This document shows, in pieces, positions 9,539-17,528 of a DNA stretch of 21,356 nucleotides. Below the pieces are notes generated by a model. The model was not told the origin of the DNA, did not search any database, and saw only the letters and a list, made by a program, of their open reading frames with translations. A program made the position numbers and the translations under genes. Numbering within the stretch: position 1 is the first letter of the stretch; every line of letters starts with the position of its first letter. This stretch comes from Blastocladiella britannica (Eukaryota > Blastocladiomycota > Blastocladiomycetes > Blastocladiales > Blastocladiaceae), in the NCBI GenBank assembly GCA_025349905.2, contig MU624832.1, positions 1-21,356 of the forward strand, in the 5' to 3' direction.

Positions 9539-9567
9539 TGTAGCCAATAAAACATTTCTCAATATTA
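9539..9567. terminator. Convergent 3'-end region with polyadenylation signal
   Basis: Only 29 bp separate the stop codons of two converging genes. AATAAA at 9546-9551, eight bases after the ARH1 stop, is a plausible poly(A) signal for ARH1. The opposite gene has no AATAAA within the gap, so its cleavage site probably lies inside the ARH1 coding region and the mRNAs overlap. Confidence 0.6.
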
Positions 9568-12075
9568 TTATTCGAGTCGTGCCGTCGCCGACGTCTCGAT
9601 CAGTTGGCATCGGGCGGGGTGAAGAAGAAGCGGAGTCTGGGTCGCCCGCTCGCGAGCGCCATCTACAAACGTCCGCAGCAACCGATCCGCGTCCGCGTCC
9701 CACGTCACCAGCGACGGCGGAGCGCGCGCAGGAACAACGACGACGCACGGTGGCGCCGTTGTCGGTGGTGTCCCTTCCACTTCCTGGGCCGCCGCCAACA
9801 GCGCCTGAACCCCGCTCGTTGGTGCCGGGATTGCTCCTGGTTTGACAACATCACCTCCATTGCCCCGACGGCGCACCGGCACCACCGGCGGTAGAGCGGA
9901 AACCACGTGCTGCGGAACCGGCCCGAGCTTCGCCGCCGCCACGCCCGTATGTAACACGCGAGCGGTGCGCCACGTCACGTCGCCCAGCGCGTCATTGTGG
10001 TTCTCGCCGTCGGCGCGCGCCGGATCACGGCAATCGACGCACATCCACTGCCCCGGAGCCGGCGGCTCGGTCTTGGGTGGAGTCAGGCAGTGACAGTGCC
10101 ACCAGGTCTCGCACACCGCACACGTGGCCACGTAGGCCGCCAGTGGACCTTTGCTGGGCGGTAACTGGCACATTGGGCATTTGTTTTGTTGTAATTGGAG
10201 TTGCTGTTGTCCTTGCACAGGACGCACGGCCGCGGCCGACAAGCCCGGCAGGGTGGGAGGAGGCAACGCCAACTCAAATTCGCCCTCGCCATCCACGTCC
10301 ACGCCCGGAAACTGGGCCACGAGCGCGGGGGCGTTCCGCGGAAGCGAGAATGCGCGCGGGTTGGACGTTTCGGCCTCTGTCGTCAGGGCTGCGAACAGCG
10401 ATCGGATTGCGAGGACCGCCTTTTTCGTTTTGTTGGAGGGAGTTACGAGCTTGTCGCCATGATCCGATAAGGACGACAGGGACGCGGTGCTCGACACGGA
10501 CGACAGCGATGATAACGAGTGCCCGGCTGTGTCAGTCGTGTCGTCGCGTCGGGGGCGTTTCCCTCCATGGTGGTGGTCGTCGTTGGTCGCAGTCACATTG
10601 GACACTGTCGCCGCAGGCGGTGGTAGCCGGGACCGTTTACGCGACGGCGCGGAACCGTGTCCAGCGGTCGAATCAGTGTTAGATATTTGGCCAAATGTGA
10701 CGAGCGGAATGGGGGTATACTTGACGCCGGCCATCGGATCTTCGGGAGTGATGGTCGGAAGCGTCCATTTGTGTGTCTGGTACATAAATGATGTGAGAAT
10801 GGGTGGCCACAATTAAAAAAAATATTAAAAACATACGAGAGCGCATTCCCTGCACATCCAGACATTGTCTGGGATCTGCGCGGGATCCAGCGGCGGGTCG
10901 AGGCAAATGGCGTGGAAGGACCGCGGGCACTCGTCGCAGCAGAGCAATGATCCACAGGACCCGCACGATGCGCAAATATCTTCGTTGGGCTAAGCAGATC
11001 ACATGTTAATAAAATGGGAGGATTTTTTGAGACCTCTCATGACAATAAGAAAGGGCCATCGTACCCGCGCCTGATTTGCCTGTGCACGAGTTGTCCGATT
11101 ATCGGCCACGTACCGGCGACTCGCGTACGCCAAGGCTTTTCTGTATTGATCGTTTGAATTTAGTTGCAAAGCACGATGAAAAGTAGTGCAAATAATAAAG
11201 AAAACAAACCGGCGGTGCTCCAAGGCCACTTCCTCGCTGGTCGCCCGAGTCCACGCGCCGGGAGCCTGCCAATCGATAGCGCCCTTTCTGGGTGGCGGGC
11301 TGGACAACCCATTCAACGATCGCGCTCGCTCCCGGGTCGGTTTTCCCGTCACCGAAAAGGTCGTCGCGGCCAATGGCGGGACCGACACTTCGTTGATCGG
11401 CACCGTGCGAGAAAGCCCCGATCGTGCCGGTGGCACCGCAGCAGAATTCGTACTGTTGTTGCTGCGTGTGGTGCGGGGCCGACGGCGCACCGAAGGGCCG
11501 CGGGCACCCGAGTCGTCCGACCCCCACGACGTCTCGCCATCGTCTTCGGACGGCTCAAGTGACGAAATATCCGGCGACTGGCGACCCATCGAAACAGAAG
11601 TAAGTGAGAGGTCAAAGGCAAGTGCTCCGTCCGCTGCTGCGGTCGCCGCGGCGATCGATCGTGCAGCTATCGTAGCGGCAATGGCGGCCGCACGCGGACG
11701 ACGGTGCGAGCGTGGGGGTCCCACTGGCAGGGTCGCTGGTGTATTGGACGCTCCTTCTTCCTCTGGGTCGCTCAGCTCGGACAGGTCCGACTCGTCATCG
11801 CCATTCATGTGAGGAGCGTTGTGCATTGGGACATGATTTGGCGTCGCAAGAACCACGGTCGACGCGTTCCCATTGGGGTTAGACGGCTCAAGACCAGTAG
11901 GTGCCGGTGCCGATGCCAGTGGCGGCGGTCGTTGCCGACCATCCAAGGATCCGGAATGTTGTTGCTGCGAGCGGTGAAAGAACCCAAGGGGTGGTCCGAG
12001 GCGGAGTCGGATCACGGGGCCCGTGGATGGAGCAGGAGGGGCTGGTGGCGCTACTCCTGGGTTGGCGCCAGACAT
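9568..12075 (-). CDS. RCO1: Tandem PHD-finger protein, Rco1/PHF12-like, four exons
   Basis: Rco1 and PHF12 are subunits of the Rpd3S/Sin3S histone deacetylase that read the H3 tail in transcribed chromatin. Exons are 12075-11210, 11140-11065, 10989-10837 and 10776-9568, giving 767 aa; introns are 69, 75 and 60 bp. Exon 3 encodes a complete first PHD finger (residues about 320-363: ICASCGSC, CCDECPRSFHAICLDPPL, WMCREC). The second PHD is at about 565-614 (CPMCQLPP, CAVCETWWHCHCL, WMCVDC). Between them, LFAALTTEAETSNPRAFSLP (492-511) resembles the Asn-Pro-x-x-Phe-x-Leu-Pro segment that follows the first PHD in Rco1/PHF12. The N-terminal 290 residues are Ala/Pro/Ser-rich with acidic patches (LSELSDPEEE) and basic NLS-like runs. 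The PHD assignment is certain, the Rco1 orthology probable. Confidence 0.85.
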
Positions 12076-12155
12076 ATATGATTTCTTTTTTCAAGAAGAC
12101 AAAAAAAGATGAAAGAAAGAGAGATCGATTTTGGTTTGCTTGGTTTTATAACAAC

Positions 12156-12605
12156 TCACTCCTCGGCCTGTGAGGGGGCCGTGGATTCCTGCTGCTGCTG
12201 CTGCTGCTCTTCACGGCCCTTGGAAAACTTGTGCTGCCCTTTCGTGATCCCTTCCACGTGGCCGACAACGGGAGGACGGCCGGGCTGGAGCTGGGTCTGT
12301 ATTTACACGCATATCCAATGTCAGTCAAACCATCTCTGCAACCAACGTCTGAAGAAAAGCATACCGTCTCCACACTGTGCATGCCTTTGGCATTGCCGGC
12401 AACCCACTTGTCAGGGTGTTCCGGATCCTCTTCCTTCTCGGCCGGTGGTTCGTGGTGACCGAGCCCTTCCTTGAGGGCGTCAAAGATCAGGTCCGAGATC
12501 TGTTCCTGGTGCTCGCTGCTTGATTGATCGAGGTAAGGTGTTATTGATCCATTGGAGACAATTGTGTTGGGCGTACGTGGTCTGTTTCTGTTGGTGCGAG
12601 GCCAT
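12156..12605 (-). CDS. Small acidic protein of unknown function, three exons
   Basis: I do not recognise this gene. Exons are 12605-12577, 12518-12365 and 12296-12156, with introns of 58 and 68 bp; the product is about 107 aa. Support comes from three reading-frame-consistent GT-AG junctions and a coherent hydrophilic protein. Exon 2 encodes a predicted helix (HQEQISDLIFDALKEGL) followed by an acidic HHEPPAEKEEDPEHPDKW segment. Exon 3 contains VVGHVEGITKGQHKFSKG, six Gln and an acidic end. There is no signal peptide, membrane helix or metal motif. An in-frame ATG at 12677 would add 24 basic residues, but the DNA between the two ATGs looks like leader (A- and CT-rich) and the ATG at 12605 has an A-rich context. 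The first acceptor is AAGCAG, so two forms differing by one Ser are possible. It ends 80 bp upstream of the RCO1-like start. Confidence 0.65.
12189..12206. repeat. Six-unit CTG repeat encoding poly-Gln
   Basis: Six CTG units, read as CAG on the minus strand, encode the six consecutive Gln near the C-terminus of the small acidic protein. Confidence 0.65.
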
Positions 12606-12780
12606 TTTTTTGGTTATTTTTTTTCTCTCTGGTTTTGGTTTGAAAAGACATTTGCTCGTCCCAGACCCGCCAGCCATTTTATTGTGCGACGGGTCGTTTA
12701 GTACGCTTTGGTGACTTCGGTTGGGTTCGGTGGCTGATCAGAGACATCGTCTTGAAGATCGACTTGAAGCCCAAAAACAA
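12606..12780. promoter_or_regulatory. Divergent promoter between small acidic gene and ankyrin-like gene
   Basis: About 175 bp separate two divergent start codons. The half nearer the minus-strand gene is T/CT-rich on the plus strand, as expected for its A-rich 5' UTR. No TATA or known factor site stands out. If the upstream ATG at 12677 is used, the gap falls to about 103 bp. Confidence 0.45.
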
Positions 12781-14733
12781 ATGATCCGAGACGTTGCCAA
12801 CCATGTCTTTGCGTACGCCGCCGCGAACGCACCCGACCGGGACGCCGCGTTGGCAATTCTACATGTGCTCCCCGGAGCCGGCTACGGCGTCACCGACGCC
12901 GTCCTGTCGCTCGGCTTCCCCGAGTTTCTGCCCGCCCTCGCCGTCAAACATGGCCACGCGCACCTTGTCTCACGCTACCCGCGTTCCCTGTTGACGGACT
13001 GCTTTTCCGACGTTTTTGGCGCGGCTGCGGCCCGCAGCGACTTTACCACGCTCAATTGGCTGTACCTGCACTTTGGCCCAACCTCCCTGTGCCACGCCGA
13101 ATGGTCTCCGTCGCTTCTGTTAACGAGAGTTACAGCTGGAGGCCGAAATGACGTCCTGGACTGGTACCATGCTCTTTCCGGTGTCCCCAAGCTACGTCAT
13201 TCCGATATTGAATTGATGGCGTACTCGATCGTCACTGGCGAACACATGTCGGTCCTGGCCTGGCTCAACGAGCACCAGTGCCGATTCTTGAACATCAATA
13301 TTATTACCGAAGCGTGCCAGTACGGCAAGTTGGCGGTGCTTCAATGGGTGTGGTCGCAACCCACTGCTCCTTCCATCGCTGACCCCGCCGACCTGTATCA
13401 TGCCCAGGAAAGGGCGCTTCGATGCGCGACGGACGAAGGTCATGTTTCCGTTCTCGAGTGGATGGATCAACATTTTGGCCCTGGTATGGTGGACTCCATG
13501 CAATCGCAAGACATCGAGTCTCTCATTGACGGGGCATTCGGGTCTGGTCATGCCGCCGCAGTGGAATGGTGGTGGAATCGCTGGCAGCGCCATCCGAATC
13601 ATCTCGACTACCACCTCCGACCCGAGGATGAGGTGGCCATGGATGATACCAAAAATGATGGCAGTGATGGTGATGAAGACCCTGGCCAACTCGTCGAGTT
13701 TGGGACTCTGGGTGGACTGGTGGAAGCTGCACCGAACATGACGCGCGATATCATCGAGTGGGTGGTCGCCAAGCTCGAGCACGGCGACCTGCTGTACACG
13801 GACGAGGACGGCGACTTGATCGAGCCCGAGTTGAAGCAGCTGCTCCCATCCGAATTTGAAGGACTTGAGCCGCTGGACTTTCTTCAATGGTGGTGGACGA
13901 CCTGCAAGGCGAACGACTGGCCCTTTCACGTTGCGAGCACTTTTGCTGCTCACACTGTTCGCGACAATCGCACTGACGTTCTCGAGTGGGCTTGGGACCA
14001 CGTTCGTTCCGAGGCGGGATTCCAGTCCAACGAGTTGTTCTATGCTGCGTTTGACCAGCGCGACGATACTTGTACTCTTGAATGGCTCTGGTCCAAAGGG
14101 AGTAAGCTGACGTGGCCAACTCTGAGCGAGCACTGGAAACTGGGTACTTCACGCCATCTCATTGGCGGGCCGCTCTCAAAATCGGTCTTGATTGGCCTCG
14201 ACTGGTGGTATACGCACCCTGGTATCAGTGTTACCGAACTCGAGGACCTTGCTCGGCGTGCTGTACCATTCACGCCGTTCGAACTGTGGTGTCGCACCAA
14301 GCTTGTCGAGTTGCCGAGTGGGTTTAGCCCGCTCCCGCTCGCAGCAATCCTGAATGCGCACTCTTCGCCGCTGCGCACCGTGATGTTGACCCACACTTAC
14401 TTTCCACAACCAGACCCCAATTTCGATCGACTCATTTCGGTGGACACTGTCGCAGCCACTGAATGGATGCGACTTGCCTCTGGTATCACTCCTCAGACGG
14501 TACTTGAACTCGCTCCTCGCGCGATCTTGGGCAAGCACGACGCGCCAGTCGTCATGTGGTGGGCCAAGAAATTGCTGGATGCGGGTAAGCGCGTTGTGCT
14601 TCCGTACCCCGCCAGCCAGGTCGCCAATGCGAGCCGGCAGCTTCTCAAGTGGCAGCTTGTCGAGGCGGGCGTTCCAGTCTATGTTCCTGCTGAAGATGAC
14701 GTGGGTGGAGTTGACTTTTTGTTTCCCATTTAA
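12781..14733 (+). CDS. Trp-rich ankyrin-like repeat protein
   Basis: Single-exon gene of 650 aa. The frame opens at 12715 after a stop, and 12781 is its first ATG. The protein consists of degenerate helical repeats about 30-60 residues apart, each marked by an aliphatic-x-Trp core: LNWLYLHF, VLDWYHAL, VLAWLNEHQ, VLQWVWSQ, VLEWMDQHFG, AVEWWWNRW, IIEWVVAKL, FLQWWWTTC, VLEWAWDH, TLEWLWSKG, GLDWWYTHPG, ATEWMRLASG, VVMWWAKKLL and LLKWQLVEAG. This is the diverged ankyrin style expanded in Blastocladiomycota, amoebae and giant viruses, where repeats act as protein-binding scaffolds. An acidic linker (DDTKNDGSDGDEDPG) interrupts the array near residue 290. There is no F-box, signal peptide or enzymatic domain. 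Partner and role are unknown. The stop is only 50 bp before the next gene's ATG. Confidence 0.88.
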   Translation: MIRDVANHVFAYAAANAPDRDAALAILHVLPGAGYGVTDAVLSLGFPEFLPALAVKHGHAHLVSRYPRSLLTDCFSDVFGAAAARSDFTTLNWLYLHFGPTSLCHAEWSPSLLLTRVTAGGRNDVLDWYHALSGVPKLRHSDIELMAYSIVTGEHMSVLAWLNEHQCRFLNINIITEACQYGKLAVLQWVWSQPTAPSIADPADLYHAQERALRCATDEGHVSVLEWMDQHFGPGMVDSMQSQDIESLIDGAFGSGHAAAVEWWWNRWQRHPNHLDYHLRPEDEVAMDDTKNDGSDGDEDPGQLVEFGTLGGLVEAAPNMTRDIIEWVVAKLEHGDLLYTDEDGDLIEPELKQLLPSEFEGLEPLDFLQWWWTTCKANDWPFHVASTFAAHTVRDNRTDVLEWAWDHVRSEAGFQSNELFYAAFDQRDDTCTLEWLWSKGSKLTWPTLSEHWKLGTSRHLIGGPLSKSVLIGLDWWYTHPGISVTELEDLARRAVPFTPFELWCRTKLVELPSGFSPLPLAAILNAHSSPLRTVMLTHTYFPQPDPNFDRLISVDTVAATEWMRLASGITPQTVLELAPRAILGKHDAPVVMWWAKKLLDAGKRVVLPYPASQVANASRQLLKWQLVEAGVPVYVPAEDDVGGVDFLFPI

Positions 14734-14783
14734 TTGATTTCCCATTTCCCATCAAAAAATCTCTCTTTAAATTAACAAAAATA
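14734..14783 (+). other. 50-bp gap between ankyrin-like stop and DNAJB13-like start
   Basis: This AT-rich spacer is all that lies between two tandem genes. It contains a near-repeat, GATTTCCCATTTCCCATC, where TTTCCCAT occurs twice, overlapping the end of the upstream gene, where TTTCCCAT also occurs (14721-14728). The promoter of the downstream gene probably lies inside the upstream coding sequence. Confidence 0.5.
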
Positions 14784-16156
14784 ATGCCGGCACCAGCTGC
14801 CACCACTGCCGGCCTCGCCGCTGCCGCCCCTGGCTCAGCAGGAAAGTCCGCCGCCGCCGCGATCGCCAAGCAATCCCAACAACAACAAGCAGGATCCGCG
14901 CGCATCGACTATTATGCGACGCTGCAAGTCCCGCGCTCGGCCGATCGCCAGGATATTCAGGCCGCGTACCGTCGTGTCGCCCTTGCGCACCACCCGGATC
15001 GCAAGCCGCCGCCTGGTGCCGCGTCGTCCACGCCGGCGCACGATCCAGCGGCATTTCTGCGCGCGGCCGAGGCGTACGAGGTGCTGAGTGGCGCCGAGAC
15101 GCGCGCCGTGTATGACTTGTTTGGATTTGAGGGGCTCGAGCACGGGTTTCCCGAGGCTGCTGGTTTGTTACATGTTGATTTATGGATTTCCCAGCGCTCG
15201 AGAATTGACAACATGTTTATGTGAATAGGGAAACCTGGGTACTCGGGGTACAAGTATCACGGAGATCCAATGCGCACGTTCCGCGACTTTTTCGGCGGCG
15301 ATAACGTGTTTTACGGTACTTGCTCCCATTTCATTCCTCCAGGATCCGTGGTCATTGACGCTCGTAACCAAACAAATAAAAAGAAGTATTCAAGGAGCAC
15401 TTGTACGATCCGTCTACCGGGGCTCGGCGGGTGGGATTCGGCTCGCTGCGTCCCGAGACCGTGCACTCGGCGCCGATCATTGTCCCGCTGCTCATGACCA
15501 TGGCCGAGCTGTACACGGGCATGACCAAAAAAGTCCCCTGGACGCGCACCGTCCTCCCCGGCGCGTCCGGGGGCCGTCCCGAGTCCCGTCCCGAAACCCT
15601 GGCGCTGCATGTCCCCGCAGGGGCGAGGAACGGGACCCGACTGGTATTCCCTCAGCGTGGAGACATGGCGCCTAACACGGTGCCCGCCGACGTGGTGTTT
15701 GAGATCAAGGAGGTCCCACATGCGCACTTTACACGCGATCCGGAGGGGAACTTGGTAGTGGAAAAGACGCTGTCGCTAGACGAGGCGCTCACGGGGAGTG
15801 TGGTGGAGGTCACGGCGCTGGACGGGCGCGTGGTGCGGGTGCCCGTGTACGAGGTCGTCCAGTATGTTGCATTCCTTTTGATTTTTCAGGATCCTTGACC
15901 TGACCAAAACTTGAATAGTCCGTTCTACGTCAAGCGCGTCAAGGGCGAGGGAATGCCGGTGCCCAAGTCGGCCGAGGACGCAGCTGCCGAAATGGGCGTC
16001 CACAGCGCTCAGCACGCACACGCCCCGCCGCCAAGTGCGCGCGCCGACCTGCTGATCAAGTTCCGAGTCGAGTTCCCGCAGTACTTGACCCCCAAGCAAA
16101 AGAAGCAGGTGCACGAGGCACTGGCCGCACCGCCAACTTCGACGACGGGTGCATGA
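14784..16156 (+). CDS. DNAJB13: DNAJB13/RSP16-like type II DnaJ co-chaperone of flagellar radial spokes, four exons
   Basis: DNAJB13 (RSP16 in algae) is an axonemal radial-spoke J-protein. Exons are 14784-15162, 15229-15315, 15387-15861 and 15919-16156, giving about 392 aa; introns are 66, 71 and 57 bp. The J domain spans residues 42-112, with an intact HPD (70-72) in ALAHHPDRK and EAYEVLSGAETRAVYDLFG. There is no zinc finger. Family-specific stretches are GLEHGFPEAAGKPGYSGYKY, FRDFFGGDN and the C-terminal domains with AELYTGMTKKVPWTRTVL, VPAGARNGTRLVF, PADVVFEIKEVPHAHFTR and, across the last intron, VVHPFYVKRVKGEGMPVP. DNAJB13 has the same HP-aromatic...GEGMPLP sequence. The Ala/Gln-rich first 40 residues are an extension. 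The second intron can use two adjacent acceptors (exon from 15384 or 15387). A cytosolic DNAJB1/Sis1-type protein is less likely: there is no Gly/Phe-rich linker and the PEAAG..GY..HG motif fits DNAJB13. Confidence 0.87.
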
Positions 16157-16427
16157 GTCGAATCTCTTCTTCTTTTAATTTTTCCGCTGCCAATAGAACA
16201 CGCACGGGAGTTCCACACTGAATATACGCGTGGAATGTGAAGGGAAGGACGCAGGGAATGCGAGCCGAAATGAATTGTGAGATTGACACGTCAATCTGTC
16301 GTTCATGTCTACGGCACCACCCGAATTTCACATAGCGAATCAAGCGACTACAAGTACCTCAGACTGGACTGGGCTGGCTCACACACTAACCACTGACCAT
16401 TACAATCCAAACCAAAACTCAACGATT
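16157..16427 (+). other. Intergenic region and probable 5' leader upstream of MDR oxidoreductase
   Basis: AT-richer spacer after the DNAJB13-like stop. An in-frame ATG at 16305 would extend the oxidoreductase by 41 residues. That stretch has base composition and residue content (Thr, Asn, Gln, His) unlike the rest of the protein and unlike the MDR family, so I treat it as leader. Confidence 0.5.
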
Positions 16428-17465
16428 ATGAAATCAACTGCTCTTCCTGCCACCATGCGCGCCATCCTGATGCCAGTCTACGGCGGTCCCCAGACTTTGG
16501 TCGTGGCCACAGAGCACCCAGTCCCGACCGCCGGTCCCAAGCAGCTCCTGGTGCGCGTGATCGCCGCGTCCTGTAACGCGGCCGACTGGCACATTATGCG
16601 CGGCGACCCCAGCGCCGCTCGCCTGGCATTCGGGATCACCAAGCCAACGGCCGGCACGATCCTTGGCAACGATTTCGCGGGGATTGTCGAGGCCGTCGGC
16701 GACAAGTGCACCGGCGGGATTGCTCAGGGAGCGTCGGTCTTTGGTCAGCTAGTTCCCGGCGCATTCGCCGATTTTGTGGTGGTCAGCGAAGACTCCGTTG
16801 CGCCGATCCCGGCCGGGTGGTCGTTTGCGGACGCGGCAACATTGCCGACGGCGGGAGTCACGGCGCTGCAAGCGGTGCGCGATGCGGCACTGCTCCCTCG
16901 CAAAAGCAACGCGTCGGTGCTGATCAACGGCGCGTCGGGCGGCGTGGGGATATTTGCAGTGCAGATCGCCAAGGCCATGGGCGCCGCGCACGTCACGGCC
17001 GTGTGTTCGGCCAAGAACGCGGCCATGGTGCAGTCGCTCGGCGCCGACCGCGTGCTCGACTACGCGACCCAGGACTGCACGACCGAACAAACCGACCGCA
17101 AGTACGATGTGGTGCTCGACATGGTCGGCACCCACTCGTTCGCCGACTACCGCAAAGTCATGGCTCCGTCGGGGCGGTTCGTGCCTGTCGGCGGGCCCGG
17201 TGGCGGGTTCCTGGGATCCACGTCCGACGCGATCATGGCGGTCATGTCGTCCATGTTCACGTCGCAAAAGGCGGCCATGTTTGTCGCTGCCATCAACCGC
17301 AAGGAGCTGGAGCAGCTGGCGACATGGGCGAACGAGGGGAAGCTGAAAACCGTGATCCAGAGCCGGTACCCGCTCGAACAGGTTCCCGAGGCTATCCGCG
17401 TGCTCGAGGAGGGCCATGTTGCCGGAAAACTAGTGATTGAGGTTTCTGCTGCGCCATCGTCGTGA
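16428..17465 (+). CDS. Zinc-independent medium-chain dehydrogenase/reductase (quinone oxidoreductase type)
   Basis: Intronless, 345 aa from the ATG at 16428, matching the family's 320-340. A longer form from 16305 is possible. It begins MRAILMPVYGGPQTL after nine residues, as MDR proteins do. NAADWHIMRGDPS (50-62) is the quinone-reductase-like signature in which the zinc-ligand Cys/His-Glu set of alcohol dehydrogenases is absent. GNDFAGIVEAVG (80-91) follows. The Rossmann fold is marked by NGASGGVGIFAVQIAKAMGA (167-186), GADRVLDY near 205, YDVVLDMVG and a C-terminal LEEGHVAGKLVIEV. Proteins of this type reduce quinones, enones or aldehydes with NADPH in the cytosol; the substrate cannot be told from sequence. 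No structural zinc Cys cluster is seen. Confidence 0.93.
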   Translation: MKSTALPATMRAILMPVYGGPQTLVVATEHPVPTAGPKQLLVRVIAASCNAADWHIMRGDPSAARLAFGITKPTAGTILGNDFAGIVEAVGDKCTGGIAQGASVFGQLVPGAFADFVVVSEDSVAPIPAGWSFADAATLPTAGVTALQAVRDAALLPRKSNASVLINGASGGVGIFAVQIAKAMGAAHVTAVCSAKNAAMVQSLGADRVLDYATQDCTTEQTDRKYDVVLDMVGTHSFADYRKVMAPSGRFVPVGGPGGGFLGSTSDAIMAVMSSMFTSQKAAMFVAAINRKELEQLATWANEGKLKTVIQSRYPLEQVPEAIRVLEEGHVAGKLVIEVSAAPSS

Positions 17466-17528
17466 AGTCTTTTTTTTTTTTTTTGGTTTTCTCACACGAA
17501 TGAATTTTTCTACAATTGCAAAAACAAA
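17466..17528 (+). other. 63-bp spacer with poly-T tract
   Basis: All of the spacer between two tandem genes. It begins with a run of about 15 T (17470-17484), followed by an A/T-rich leader ending in CAAAATG. It has to serve both 3'-end formation and initiation. The T tract is likely nucleosome-excluding. Confidence 0.5.

Noticed and set aside
13192..14133. 313-aa minus-strand ORF
   Set aside because: It lies opposite the ankyrin-like gene, whose repeated Trp motifs show that the plus strand is coding.
16706..17440. Long overlapping ORFs on both strands across the MDR oxidoreductase (244 aa plus, 222 aa minus)
   Set aside because: They are frame shadows of a clear MDR gene in GC-rich DNA. 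Their translations are Arg/His/Gly-rich and show no motifs.
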